In this document: positions 11,471 through 25,100 of the stretch, in pieces | Numbering within the stretch: the first letter of the stretch is position 1 | How the letters are laid out: every line of letters starts with the position of its first letter | Assembly: GCF_024166365.1 (NCBI RefSeq) | Contig: NW_026060238.1 | Location: forward strand, 62,001 to 126,000 | Direction: 5' to 3' | Origin: Elephas maximus indicus | Lineage: Eukaryota > Chordata > Mammalia > Proboscidea > Elephantidae | Length of the DNA stretch: 64,000 bases | Made by a program: the position numbers and the translations under genes | The notes under the pieces: generated by a model | The model's database searches: none | What the model saw: only the letters and a program-made list of their open reading frames with translations | Told to the model about the DNA's origin: nothing

Positions 11471-13699
11471 TTCGACACTATTCAGCGACAGTCGGTGTGA
11501 TTCTGCTTGATTCAGCTCGATTAGGTGCGATTCGGCACTATGTGGCCCTTTTCAGCTCCATTCAGCTCTATTTTCTCTATTTCTCTTTATTTGGCCTATT
11601 CAGCTCTATTCGACTCTATTCGACCCTACTCTTCCACTCTATTCTATTGTATTCCTTGTATTCTGTTCTAATCTCTTCCATTCTACTCTATTCTACCCTC
11701 CCCTCCCCTCTCCTTCTCTAATCGATACGTTTCGATTGAATTTGATGCATTGAACGTGATTCGACGTGATTAAGCTTGAATCAGCTCGATTCGAATCGAT
11801 TTGGCTCTATTCGGCTCAGTTAGGCTCCATTCGGCTCGTTTTGGCTTGAATTGCTTCGATTCTGCTCGATTCGGCCTCTTTCGGCCCTATTCTGCTCTAT
11901 TCGACTCTTTTCTACTCTATTCATCTCTATTTGACTCCATTCTATTTATTCGACACCATTCTACACTATTCTGCTCTACCCTACCGTACACCACTCTAAT
12001 TTACTCTAATCGATTTGACGTGATTCCTCTCATTTCGACTCCATTCGGCTCTATTCAGCTGTATTCGAGTCTACTCTATTGTACTCTAGTCTACTCTTCT
12101 CTATTCTCTTTATTGTTCCTATTTTGTTCTGTTCTATTCCACTTTATTCTACCCTACCCTATGCTACCCAACTCTAATCTATTCTAATCCATTTGATTGG
12201 ATTTGATTCAACCCATTTTGACACGATTCGGCTCGATTTGGCTCTATTTAGCTCTGTTCGAATCTATTCTACTTTATTCCCCTCTACTCTACTCTAGCCT
12301 ACTCTTTTCTGTATTCGTTCTGTATTGTTCTGTTCTATTCTGCTCTCTTCTATTCTATTCTGTTTTATTCTATGCTACTGTACTGTATTCAACCCTACCA
12401 TACCCGAACCTCCCCTACTGTAATCTATTCAATTCGATTTGATGCATTTTGATGTGATTCAGGCCGAATTGGTTCGATTCGTGTCCATTCAGCTCCATTT
12501 GGCTTGAATATTGTCGATTCAGCTTGATTGGGCTCGACTCTGCTCCATTAGACTTGATTTGCTGGATTCGGCTCAGTTTGGCTCAATTCAGCTCGATTCG
12601 GCCCCCTTGGCACTATTTGGCTCTATTCGTCTTTTCTACTCTCTTCAACTCCATTCGATTGTGTTGCGTAGCATTCTACTCCACTCAACACTATTTTACT
12701 CTACCCTACCCTAATTGACTGGAATTGGTTCGATGGGATTCAACGCCTTTTGTCTCGTTTCATCTCCATTTGGCTCGATTCAACTCTATTAGACTCTGTT
12801 CTACTCTACTCTACACTATTCTGCTCTGCTTTAACCTTTTGTACTCTATTCTATTGTGTTCTTTCTATTCTCTTTTACTGTGTTCAATTCTATTCTACTC
12901 TATTCTATCCTACCCTACTCTAATCTATTCCACTGGATTCGAATCCACGCGTTTCGATGCGATTCAGCTCAAATCGGCTCCATTGCACTCCATTGAACCC
13001 CTTCGGCTCAAAGGGTTCGATTCAGCTCTAATTGGCTCCATTTTGCCGTAGTCAGCTCTATTCAGCTTTAATAGGCTCTATTCAGCTCTATTGGCTCTAT
13101 TAGTCTACTCAACTCTATTATCTCTTCTCAACTCCATTCTACACCATCTGACTGTATTCTTCTCTATTCTATTGTCTTGTACTCTACCCTTCTCTAGTCT
13201 ATTCTAATCGATTCGATTTGATTTGACTTGAATTGATGGGCTTCAATGCAATTCGATGGGATTCGACACGATAGAGCACGATTCTGTGGGATTCGGCGCG
13301 ATTCGTCTTGATTTCTATCGCTTCGGGTCTTTTTGGTTCTATTTGGCTCTATTCGGCAATATTCAACTCTATTCTATACTTTACACTACTCTACCCTATT
13401 CTATTCTTTCAGTTCTGTTCTATCCTGTTCTGTTCTACTGCATTCTATTCTACCCTGCCCTACCCTAACTTACCCTACTGTAATCTGTTCTATTCTATTC
13501 AACACGCTTGAATGGGATTCGACCTGATTCGGGTCTTATCATCTCGAATCAACTCCTTTTTGCACCATTAAACTCGATTCGGTTTTACTTGTCCCTTTTC
13601 CTCTCTATTCGGCTCTTTTTGGCAGTATTCGACTCTATTTGACTCTAGTCTACTGTTCTCTATTCTTTCTGTTCTATTCTACTCTATTCTTTTCTACTG
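11471..13699 (+). repeat. Higher-order copy 2 of the pentamer satellite
   Basis: This is a tandem copy of 9129-11470 in the same orientation, with substitutions concentrated at CpG positions by eye and scattered indels. It is cut at 13699 by the heptamer array and so lacks the end of the unit. Confidence 0.86.
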
Positions 13700-13934
13700 T
13701 ATAGAATAGAGATAAATATAGACTATAGAATAGAGTATGTACAAAGTAGAATTCAGAATATAAAATACAGAATATAGAGGAATATAAATTATAGAATATA
13801 GAAGATTCTGGAATATAGAATGTAGAATTAAATATAGAATATAGGAGATGGAATATAAGAGAATATAGTATACAGAATATGCAATATGGAATATAGAATA
13901 CAGAAAATTATAAAATATATAGATTATAGAAAAA
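13700..13934 (-). repeat. Inverted heptamer block at the left edge
   Basis: GAATATA-type heptamers (TATATTC on the minus strand) run for 235 bp and then flip to plus phase at about 13934, inside 'gattatagaaaaatattcc'. The reverse complement of this block aligns almost perfectly with 47692-47963 at the far right of the satellite domain. Visible differences are about five substitutions and gaps of 7, 14 and 14 bp. Confidence 0.92.
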
Positions 13935-16900
13935 TATTCCATATTCCGTGTTCTCCATTCTACATTTTATATTCTTCTATATTCTACATTCTATACTCTA
14001 TATTCTTCTATATTGTATATTCTGTATTTAACATTTTACATTCTATATTCCATAATCTTCTCTATTTATAATGTTTATTCTTTCTATTCTGCATTTTTTA
14101 TTCTATATTTTATTTTCTATATTCTGTATTCTACATTCCATATTCTATATTTTTCTATATTCCATTGTCTGTATTCTATTTTCAATGTTTTTTTCTGTAT
14201 TCTATATTTTTGTAATTTTCTGTATTGTATATTCCCTATTGCATATTCTGTAAACTATATTCTACATTCCATATTCTCTTATGTTCTGCCTTCTATATTC
14301 TATATTTAATTCTGCATTCTATATTCCAGAATCCTCTATATTCTATATTCTATGGTCTTTTTTCTATATTTTATATTCTGTATTGTGTATGCTACTTTCT
14401 ACATACTCTAATCTATACTCTGTATTTACCTCTATTCTACAGTTTTCTATATTCTCTATTCCATACTCTGTACTCTATATTCCATATTCGATGTTCTAGA
14501 TTCTATATTTTTTATATCCTATATTCTTCTGTATTCTACATTCTATATTCCATATTCTATTTTCTGCATTCTGCATTCTTTATTCTGTATTCTGTGTTCT
14601 GTATTCTATACTCTTCTACATTCTTATTTTACGTTCTATATTCTTCTGTTATAATCTTTATTCTTCTATCTGCTATATTGTATATTGTACGTTCTAAATT
14701 CTATATTCAGTATTCTACAGTCTACATTCTATATTCTAAATTTTTCAATATTCTTTATTTTTCTCTATTCCATATTCTACTTTCTCCATTCTACATTCCA
14801 TTTTTCTTCTATATTCTACATTTTATATTCTAAATTTTTCTAAATTCTATATTCTTCTATATTCTATAATTTTTATTGCATATTCTACCTTCTAATCTCT
14901 ATGTTCTATATTCTTCTGTAGTCTAATATTCTCTTATATTCTCTATTCCATAGTCTCTATTCTACATTCTATATTCTTCTATATTTTGTAATCTACATTC
15001 GTCTACTTTATTCTCTATCTTCAAAAGTGTATGTTCTATACTCTATATTCCCTATTTGTCAATATTCTGTTTTCTTCTATGTTCTATCTTCTATATTCTG
15101 TAGTCTGTCATCTATATTCTTTATTCTTCTACATTCTATATCTTCTATAGTCTAAATTTATGCTCTGTTTTCCTATATTCTGTATTCTATATTTTTCAGT
15201 ATTCTATATTCTATAATTATATTCTACTTTCTCCTATTTTCCATATTCCATATTCTTGTATTCTCAATATTCTTCTATATTTTTTCTTTTATATTCTGTA
15301 TTATATCTTCTATGTTCTTCTATATACTATATTCCTCTATATTCTATAGTCCATATTCTATATTCTAAATTCTTCTATAGTCTATATTCTGTATTTTATA
15401 TTCTATATTCTTAATTCTATATTCTTCTATGTTCTATATTCTTTTATATTCTAGTTTATTTTGTTTTCATATTCTAGGTTCTATATTCCATACCCTGTAT
15501 TCTGTATTGTATATTCAAAGTTCTATGTCCTATATTCTTTATTTTTTTTATATACTGTATTTTTCTGTATGGTATATTCTATGTTCCATATTCTATATTC
15601 TATACGGTATATTCTCCATTCTGTATTCTGTATTCTTCTATATTCTGTAGTATCTGTATTCTATATTCTATACTCTTTATTCTATATTTTATATTCTAAA
15701 TTCTATTTTCTATATTCTAAATTCCGTATTCTGTTCTATAATCTATATTCTGTATTGTATAGCCTTCTATTGTGTAAATTCTTCTATAATGTATATTCTA
15801 TATTCTTCTCTATTCTAATTCTTTATATTCTCTATTCTTCCATATTCTGTATTCTTCAATATTCTGTATTCTACATTCTACTTTACTCTTTTTCTTGTAT
15901 TTTGTATAGCCTTCTATATTCTTATATATTTGAAATTTATATTTGATATTCTTCTATATTCTGTATTCTATATTCTTCTGTAATGTATATTGTATAATCT
16001 ATATTCTTGTTTATATTCTTCTATATTACATATTCTTGTATATTCTATATTCTTTTATATTCTGTATTCTATCTTCTGTGTTCTGTTCAATATTCTTCTA
16101 TATACTATACCCTTCTATATTCTATAACCCATATTCTAAATTCTAAATTTTTCTATATTCTATATTCCACATTTTAAATTCTATGTTCTTCTATATTCTA
16201 TATTTTCCTACATCCTATATTCCATACCTTCTATTCTATATTTGGTGTTCTATGTTCTATATTTTTCTCTATACTATATTCTTTTGTATTCTATATTCCA
16301 TATTGTGTTATACATTCTATATTTTAAAGTCTTCTATATTCTACACTCTGTATTCTATATTCTATATTTTCCACGTTCCATGTTCTGTATTCAATCTTCT
16401 ATTTACTATATTTTTACATATACTATATTTTTGTGTATTCTATATTCCATATTCTTTATACTCTCTTCAACATTCTATATGCTTCTATATTCCATATTCT
16501 CTTATATTCTATATTTTACATTCTACATTCCATAATCTTCTATATTTTATAATTTATAATCTTCTATATTCTATAATCAATATTTTCATAGATTCTTCAT
16601 TCCATATTTTGTATTCTATATTCTGTATTTTACATTGTACGTTTTATATTCTTCTGTATTCTATATTCTAAATTTATATTCTATTTTCCTCTATATTCTG
16701 TATTATTTATGCTTTATTCTTCTGTAATGTATATTCTATATTCTTTATTCCAAATTCTGTATACACTATATTTTTCTATTTTCAAAGTTGTTTTATATTC
16801 TGTATTCTATCTTCAGAGTTCTATGTTCCATATTCTGTGTTCTATGTTTAAAATTCTCTATATTCTATAATCTATGTTCTTCTATATTCTATATTTTTGT

Positions 16901-19165
16901 ATATTCTGTTTTCCATACTCTTTATTCTATATTTGACTTTCAATATTCTATATTTTTCTACATACAATATTCTTCTATAGTCTATATTGCATATTTCATA
17001 TTCCATATTCTACATTCCGCCTTCTACATTTTAAATTCTTCTACATTCTGTATTGTATATTCTGCATTCTGAATTCTATACTCTATGTTCTTCCATATTT
17101 TTCTGTATTCTATATTAAAAATTTTAAAATATTTTTCTGTATTCTATATTCCATAATCTACATTCTTCCTTTTATATTCTATATTCTGCTATATTGTATA
17201 TTCTGTATTTTACATTCTGCATTGTATATTCAATTATCTTTTATATTCTATAATCTATGTTCTTCTATATTCTGTGTTCTTTGTACTTTATTTTATATTC
17301 TATGTTTTTTATTCTGCATTCTATATTCTATGTTCTATATTTTTCTATGCTCTATATTTTCTATATTCCATACTCTGTGTTCTATATTCATTGTTCTTTT
17401 TCTATATTCTGTATTTTCTATACAATTTTCTGTATTCTATATTCTACATTCCATACACTATATTCTTCTATAGCCTGTATCATATATTCCTCTATATTGT
17501 ATATTCTGTATTTTACATTCTACATTCTATATTTCATAATCTTCTATATATAGTATAATGTATAGTCTCTATATTATGTTTTTATTCTATATTTATATTC
17601 TATATTCTGTATTCTTTCGATATTCAAATTCTATATTTTTCTCTATTCCATTGTCTGTATTCTATATTCAACGTTGTTTTCTATATTCTATATTTTTTAT
17701 AATTTTCTGTATTCTATATTCTGTATTGCATATTCTGCATACTATAGTCTACATTCTATATTCTCTTATTTTCCATCTTCTATATTTAATTCTATATTCT
17801 ATATTCCAAAATCTTCTATATTGTATAGTCTATATTCTACTACATTCTATGTTCTTTATTCTATATTTTATATTCTATAATCTGTATTCTACTTTGTACA
17901 TACTCTGTTCTATATTCTATATTTATCTCTATTCTATATTTTTTCTATGTTCTCTATTCCATACTCTGTATTCTATAGTCCATATTCGAGTCTCTATAAT
18001 TTTTATATCCTGTAATCTTCTGTATTCTACACTCTGTGTTCTATATTCTTCTATGTTCTGTATTCTCTACTCTTCTACATTCTTATTCTACAGTCTATAT
18101 GCATCTGTTATAATCTATATTCTTCTATCTGCTCTCTTTTATATTGTACATTCTAAATTCTATATTCAATATTCTACAGTCTACATTCTCTGTTCTAAAT
18201 TTTTCAATATTCTTTATTCTTCTCTATTCTCTATTCCATATTCTGTGTTCTCCATTCTGCATTCTATGTTCCATTTTCTTCTATATTCTATATTCTACAT
18301 TATATATTGTAAATTTTCCTGAATTCTATAGTCTATATTCATTGTATATTCTGCCTTCTAACCTCTATATTCTGTATTCTTTTGTAATCTAAAATTCTTT
18401 TTTTCTCTATTCCATATTCTCTATTCTAAATTCTATATTCTTCTATATTTTGTAATCTATATTCTTCTACTTTCTCCATTCTATATTCTTCAATAGTGTA
18501 TATCGTATACTCTATAATCCATAGTTGTCAAGTTGTATTTTCTACGTTCTATCTTTTATATTCTGTAGTCTGTCATCTATATTCTTTATTCTTCTATATC
18601 TCTGTTCTATATTCTTCTGTAATGTATATTCTATAATCTATATTCTTGTTTATATTCTTCTATATTCCATATTCTTGTATGTTCTATATTCTATTATTTT
18701 TTATATTCTCTTATATTCTGTAGTCTATCTTTGGTGTTCTATGCTCCATATTCTATATTTTCAGTTCTCTATATTCTATAATCTAAGTTCTTTTTGCTAT
18801 ATTATATATTTTTGTATATTCCCTTTTCCATATCTGTATTCTATATTTGATGTTCTATATTCTATATTTTTCTTCATACAATATTCTTCTACAGTCTAAA
18901 TTGTATATTTCATATTCTATATTCTACTTTCTGCATTCTATATTTTGAATTCTTCTGCATTCTATCTTCTGCATTTTATATTCCATATTCCATACTGTAT
19001 AGTCTACACTCTATATTCTAAAATCTTCTATATTCTACATTCTGTATTCTATATTCTTCTAGATTCTACTTTCTATATTTTCGTTTATTCTATGCTCTAT
19101 ATTCCATCCTCTTTTTTTTACATTTTTACATATATTATATTTTTGTGCGTTATATATTCCATATT
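13935..19165 (+). repeat. Heptamer satellite array, plus phase
   Basis: Units of TATATTC with variants TGTATTC, TACATTC, TATGTTC, TATACTC and frequent 3-bp TTC insertions (giving TATATTCTTC). A marker, TATTGCATATTCTG, occurs at 14241 and 17728, about 3.49 kb apart, with matching flanks (such as a following TTTAATT and CCAGAATC/CCAAAATC block), so longer units are present. The plus strand has almost no stop codons in any frame because none arises from TATATTC; long open frames with a YILYSIF heptapeptide pattern are therefore expected and are not genes. Confidence 0.95.
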
Positions 19166-22100
19166 AAGAATGGAAGAAAATAGAATATAGAATTTAGAAC
19201 GTAGAATACAGAATATACAAGAATATTGTGTATTGAAAAATATAGAATATAGAACATGAAACCTAGAGTACAGAGTACGGAATATAGGATATACAAAAAT
19301 ATAGAAGAACATAGAAGATCATATGTGATGGAATATAGAGAATTTAAAATATAGATTATAGACTATGGAACATACAACACTGAAGAGAGAATACATCATA
19401 TAAAAGAACTTTGAAAATAGAAGAATATAGTGTATAGAGGGTTTGGAATAAAGAAGAATGTAGAATATACATTATAGCAGAATATAGCATAAAGAATACA
19501 AAATAGAGAAGAAAATGGAAGGGAAATTTAGAATACAAAAGAATATAAAACGTGCAATGTAAAATACAGATTATGGAATGCAAAGTATAGAATGAAGAAT
19601 ATAAGAGAATACAGATTATAGAAGATTATAAATTATACAATATGGAAGATTATGGAATATAGGAAGAAGAAGGTAAAATATAGAATATAGAATACCGAAT
19701 ATAGAATAATATAGAATGTTGAATATAGAATAAAGAATGTGGAATATAGAATAAACAAAAATATAGTACACATAAAAATATAGAAGATAGAAGATTGACT
19801 ATAGAACATAGAATATACAAAAATATAAAGTCTAGAATATAAACTCTAGAAGAATATAGAATACAGAATGTAGAATATAGAAGATTTTAGAATATAGAAT
19901 GTAGAACATACAATATGGTATATGGAATATAGAATACAGAAGAATATAGTATAGAGAAAATTATGGAATATAGAAATAGAACATCAAGTATAGAATAGAG
20001 AGTATGGGATATAAAAAAAGAAAAAAAATTTAGGGTATAGGTAAATATTGAATATAGAACATAGAATTTAGAATGTGGAATACAGAATATAGAATTTAGA
20101 ATATAGAAGGATATAGTATATAGAAGAATATTGAACATAGAACACAGAAGACAGAATATAAAAGAATATAGAAATAGAGAACATAGTTATAGAAGAATAT
20201 AAACAAGAATATAGATTATAGACTATACATTAGAGAAGAATATGGAATACAGAATATAGAAGAATATAGAATGTAGCATACAGAATGTAGAAAATAGAAG
20301 TCTTTAGAGTATAGGCAGTAGAATACACAATATGGAATATACAATGTAGAATACAGAATATAGTATATAAAAAATGGAATATAGGAAATAGAATTTAGAA
20401 CATAGAATATAGAACATCGAATATGGAATATAGAATACAGAGTATGAAATAGAGAATACAGAAAATACAGAATAGAGAGCAATATAGAATATAGAATAGA
20501 GTATGTACAAATTGAATACAGAATATAAAATACAGAATAAAGAACATAGATAATAGAAGAATATAGATTATAGAATATAGAAGATTCTGGAAAATAGGAT
20601 GTAGAATTAAATAGAGAAGATAAAATATAAGAGAATGTAGAATATAGTATACAGAATATGCAATATGGAATATAGAATACAGAAAATTATGAAAATATAG
20701 AATATAGAAAAAACACCGAATATAGATCACAGACAATGGAATATAGAAAAACATAGAATTTAGAATACAGAATGTAGAATATAAAATATAGAATTAAAAA
20801 TACATAATATAGAGATATACAGTATAGAAGATTATGGAATATAGAATGTAGAATGTAAAATACAGAATATACAATATAGAAGAATATAAGATACAGTCTA
20901 TGGAAGAAAATAGAGAATAGAATGTAGAATATAGAATACGGAAAATTATATAGAAAATATAGAATATAGAAAAAGAACAATGAAAATATAACACAGAGTT
21001 TGGAATAGAAAATACAGAGCATAGAAGAATACAGAATATAGAATGAAGAATACAAAATATAGAATATAAAATAAAGCATAAACAACACAGAATATAGAAG
21101 AATATAGATTATAGAATATACAAGATAACGGAATATAGAATCTAAAATAAAGAATGTACGATATAGAAGAATATAGAAAATAGAAAGAAGAATGGAGACT
21201 ATAGAATACAGAAAAATATATATACAATATATAAGAATATGAAAGAGCATAGAATAATTTAGAATGTAGAATACAAAACAGAATAAGAAAGAATTTTAAA
21301 CATACAATGAAGAATATAGAATATGAAATATGCAATACAGAATAGAGAAGAATAGTGTATGTACAAAAATATAGAGCACTAAAGATGGAATACAGAATAT
21401 AAAAGAACATTGAAAATAGAAGATCATAGGGTAGAGAGGATTTGGAATAAAGAAGATTATAGAATATACATTATAGAAGAATATAGGATAAAGAATATAG
21501 AAGAACAAAGAATATAAATTTAGAATATAGAATAGAGAAGATAAAAGGTACAAAGTAGAATACAGAATATACAAGGAAAATTATAGAATGAAGAATATAG
21601 GCGAATATAGATTACAGAATATAGAAGATTATAAATTATACAATATAGAAGATTATTCAATATAGAATAAAGAATGTAAAAGATAGAATATAGGAAAACA
21701 GAATACGGAATATAGAAGAATATACAATGTTGAATAGAGTATGAAGAATATGGAATATAGAATACACAAAAATATAGTATATGTAAAAATATAGAAAATA
21801 GAACATTGAATGTAGAAGATAATATAGAAAACAGAAGATTGAATATAAAACATAGAATATAGAAAAATATAGAATACAGAAGAATATAGAATGTAGAATA
21901 CAGAATGTAGAATATAGAAGATTTTAGAATATACAATGTAGAATATGGAATATATAGTACAGAAGAATACAGTATAGAGAAAATATAGAATATAGAACAT
22001 CAAATATAGACTAGAGAGCATGGAATATAGGATATAGGAAAATATAGAATATAGAAGAACATGGAATTTAGAACGTGGAACATAGAATATAGAAGATAGA

Positions 22101-25100
22101 AGGATATAGTGTATAAAAGAATATTGAACATAGAACACAGAAGATAGAATACAGAATATGAAAGAATATAGAAAATAGTAGAATATAGAAGACTATGGAA
22201 CATAAAAGAATATAAACAAGAATATAGTTTATAGAATATACATTACAGAAGGATATAGAATGCAGAATATAGAAGAATATTGAATATAAATTAGAATATA
22301 GAAGAATATAGAAGTCTAGAGAAAATAAAACAAAAAGAATAGAGTAGAATGTAGAATACAGAATATTGAAGAATTAGAATATAGAATACAGAGGAATATA
22401 GAATATACATTGTAGAAGAATATACACAATAGAAGACTATACAATAGAGAATACAGATTATGGGCAAGGACATAGAATACAGAATTTAGAATATAGAAAG
22501 TAGAATACAGAATATAAAATATAAAGACTATAGATTATAGAATATAGAAAATTATGGAATGTAGAATGTAAAATACAGGAGAATATAGAATACAGAATGT
22601 GGAATATAGCATATAGAATATGGAACATAGAATACACCATACAGAAAAATATAATACATAGAAAAATAACGAAAATAGAACATAGAACTTTGAATATACA
22701 ATATAGAATACAGAGTATATAGAACCTAGAATATGGAAAAATATAGAGATAGAATATAAAAGAATATAGAATTTAAAATGTAGAATATAGAAGAATGTTG
22801 AAAGTAAAATATAGAATATGGACAATAGAATACAGAACATAGAAAATGCAGTACAGAATATAAAACAAAAAAGAATATAGAGTATAGAAGAGTATGGAAT
22901 AAGAAAATAGAACATAAAATATAATTACAGAAGAATATAGAATATTGAAAAATATAGAGTACATAATGTAGGATAACATAGAGCATAAATTTAGAATATA
23001 GAAGATATAGGATATAGAATGCAGAATATAGGAGAATAAAGAATATAGAAAACAGACTACAGAATATAGAAGATAGAACATAGAAGAAAATAGAATATTG
23101 TCAAGTAGGGAATATAGGGTATAGAATATACTCTATTTTAGAAGAGAATAGAGAAATTAGAAGAATATAGATTACAAAATATAGAAGAATGTGGAATAGA
23201 GAATATAAGAGAATATTAAATTGCAGAAGACTATAGAGATTAGAAGGTAGAATATACAGTAAAAATATAGAATATATTCTTATAGAAGAATATAGAATTC
23301 GGAAAAATTTAGAATATAAAATGTAGACTATAGAAAAAAGGAATGTAGAATGGAGAACATAGAATGTGGAATAGAGTATAGAGAAGAATAAAGAATATTG
23401 AAAAATTTAGAATAGAGAATGTAGACTGCAGATTATAGAATTTAGAATATAGAATATAGCAGATAGAAGATATAGAATGCAGAATAAGAATGTAGGAGAG
23501 TATAGAATACAGAACATAGAAGAATATAGAATATGGAATCCAGAAGGTAGAGTACAGAAGAATATAGGATATAAAAAGTATACGATATAGAACATTGAAT
23601 ATGAAATATAGAATACAGAGTATGGAATAGAGTATACAGAAAAATATAGAATAGAGATAAATATACAATATGGAATAGAGTATGTACAAAGTAGAATACA
23701 GAATATAAAATATAGGATAAAGAACATAGAATATAGAAGAGTATAGATTATAGGATATAGAATATTCTGGAATGTAGAATTAAATATAGAATATAGAAGA
23801 TAGAATATAAGAGAATATAGAATGTAGAATATAGTATACAGAATATGCAATATGGAATATAGGATACAGAAAATTATTAAAAAATAGAACATAGAAAAAA
23901 TTGAATAAGGAATACAGGCAATGGAATATAGAAAAATGTAGAATATAGAATGTAGAATATAGAACATAAACTATAGAATAAAATGACATAACACAGAATA
24001 TACATTATAGAATATAGAAGATTATGGAATATAGAATGTAGAATGTAAAATACAGAATATACAACATAGAAGATTATATGATACAGACTACAGAAGAATA
24101 TAGAGCATAGAATGTACAATATAGAATACAGAAAATTATTTTTAAAAATAAACAATATAGAAAAAGAACATCGACTATATAACACAGAGGATGGAATATA
24201 GAAAATATACAATATGGAAGAACACTGAACATACAATGTAGAATACAAAATATAGAATATGAAATAAAGCATAAAGAACACAGAATAGAGAATACAGATT
24301 ATACAATATAGAATATAATGGAATATAGAATATAGAATGAAAAATACAGAATATACAATACAGAAGAATAGAGAATAGAGAAGAATGTAGAAGGAAGAAA
24401 TTAGAATAAGGAATATAGATTTCCGAAAAATGTAGTGTATAGAAAATAGAAGAATATGGAAGAACATAGAATATAGAATTTAGAATGTAGAATATAGAAT
24501 GCAGGAGGAAGAATATGGAATATGAAATATGCAATATAGAAGAATATTGTATGCAGAATAATATAGAATATAGAACATCAAATATAGAATCCAGAGTATG
24601 GAATATAGAATATACAAAAATATAGAATATGGAAGAACATAGAATATAGAGAATTTAGAATATAGAATACAGAACATAGAACACTGAAGATAGAATACAG
24701 AATATAAAAGAACTTTGAAAATAGAAGAATATAGTGTACAGAGGGTTTGGAATAAAGAAGAATGTAGAATATACACTAAAGAAGAATATAGCATACAAAC
24801 TACAGAATATAGAAGAAAATAGAATATAAATTTAGAATACAGAATAATATAAAATGGACAATGTACAATACAGAATATAGAATGAAGAAAATAGAATATA
24901 GATTGTAGATATAGACTATAAATTATACAATATAGAAGATTATGGAATATAGAATGTAGAATGCAAAATATAGAATATAGGAGAATACAGGATATAGAAG
25001 AATATAGACTATAGAAGGCTAAAGAAAATACAGGAAAAAGAATATAGTAGAACGTAGAATACAGAATATCGAAGAATAAAAAATACGGAAGAATAGAGAA

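Larger units (their letters stand above)
9129..13699 (+). repeat. Pentamer satellite array (TATTC / GGCTC / GATTC)
   Basis: About 4.6 kb of degenerate 5-bp units in which TTC or CTC recurs every five bases: TATTC, TACTC, GGCTC, GATTC, CATTC. Local flavours alternate, for example GGCTCYATTCG blocks, TACTCTATTC blocks and a GATTCGATGC-type block at about 11215-11480. CpG (TTCG) is frequent, with TTCA and TTTG as the commonest variants. The left border cuts an L1 and the right border meets an inverted heptamer array. No known named satellite was recognised. All open frames here are by-products of the repeat. Confidence 0.95.

Noticed and set aside
9129-13699. Pentamer frames such as those at 11801-12187 and 12725-13051
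   Set aside because: Periodic F/Y/S/L-rich translation arises from TATTC and TACTC units; neighbouring frames overlap and there is no known domain.
13935-19165. Many plus-strand open frames up to 254 codons with Y/I/L/S/F-rich translations
   Set aside because: They follow from the TATATTC unit, which yields no stops in any frame; composition is that of the repeat, frames overlap, and no start context or domain is present.
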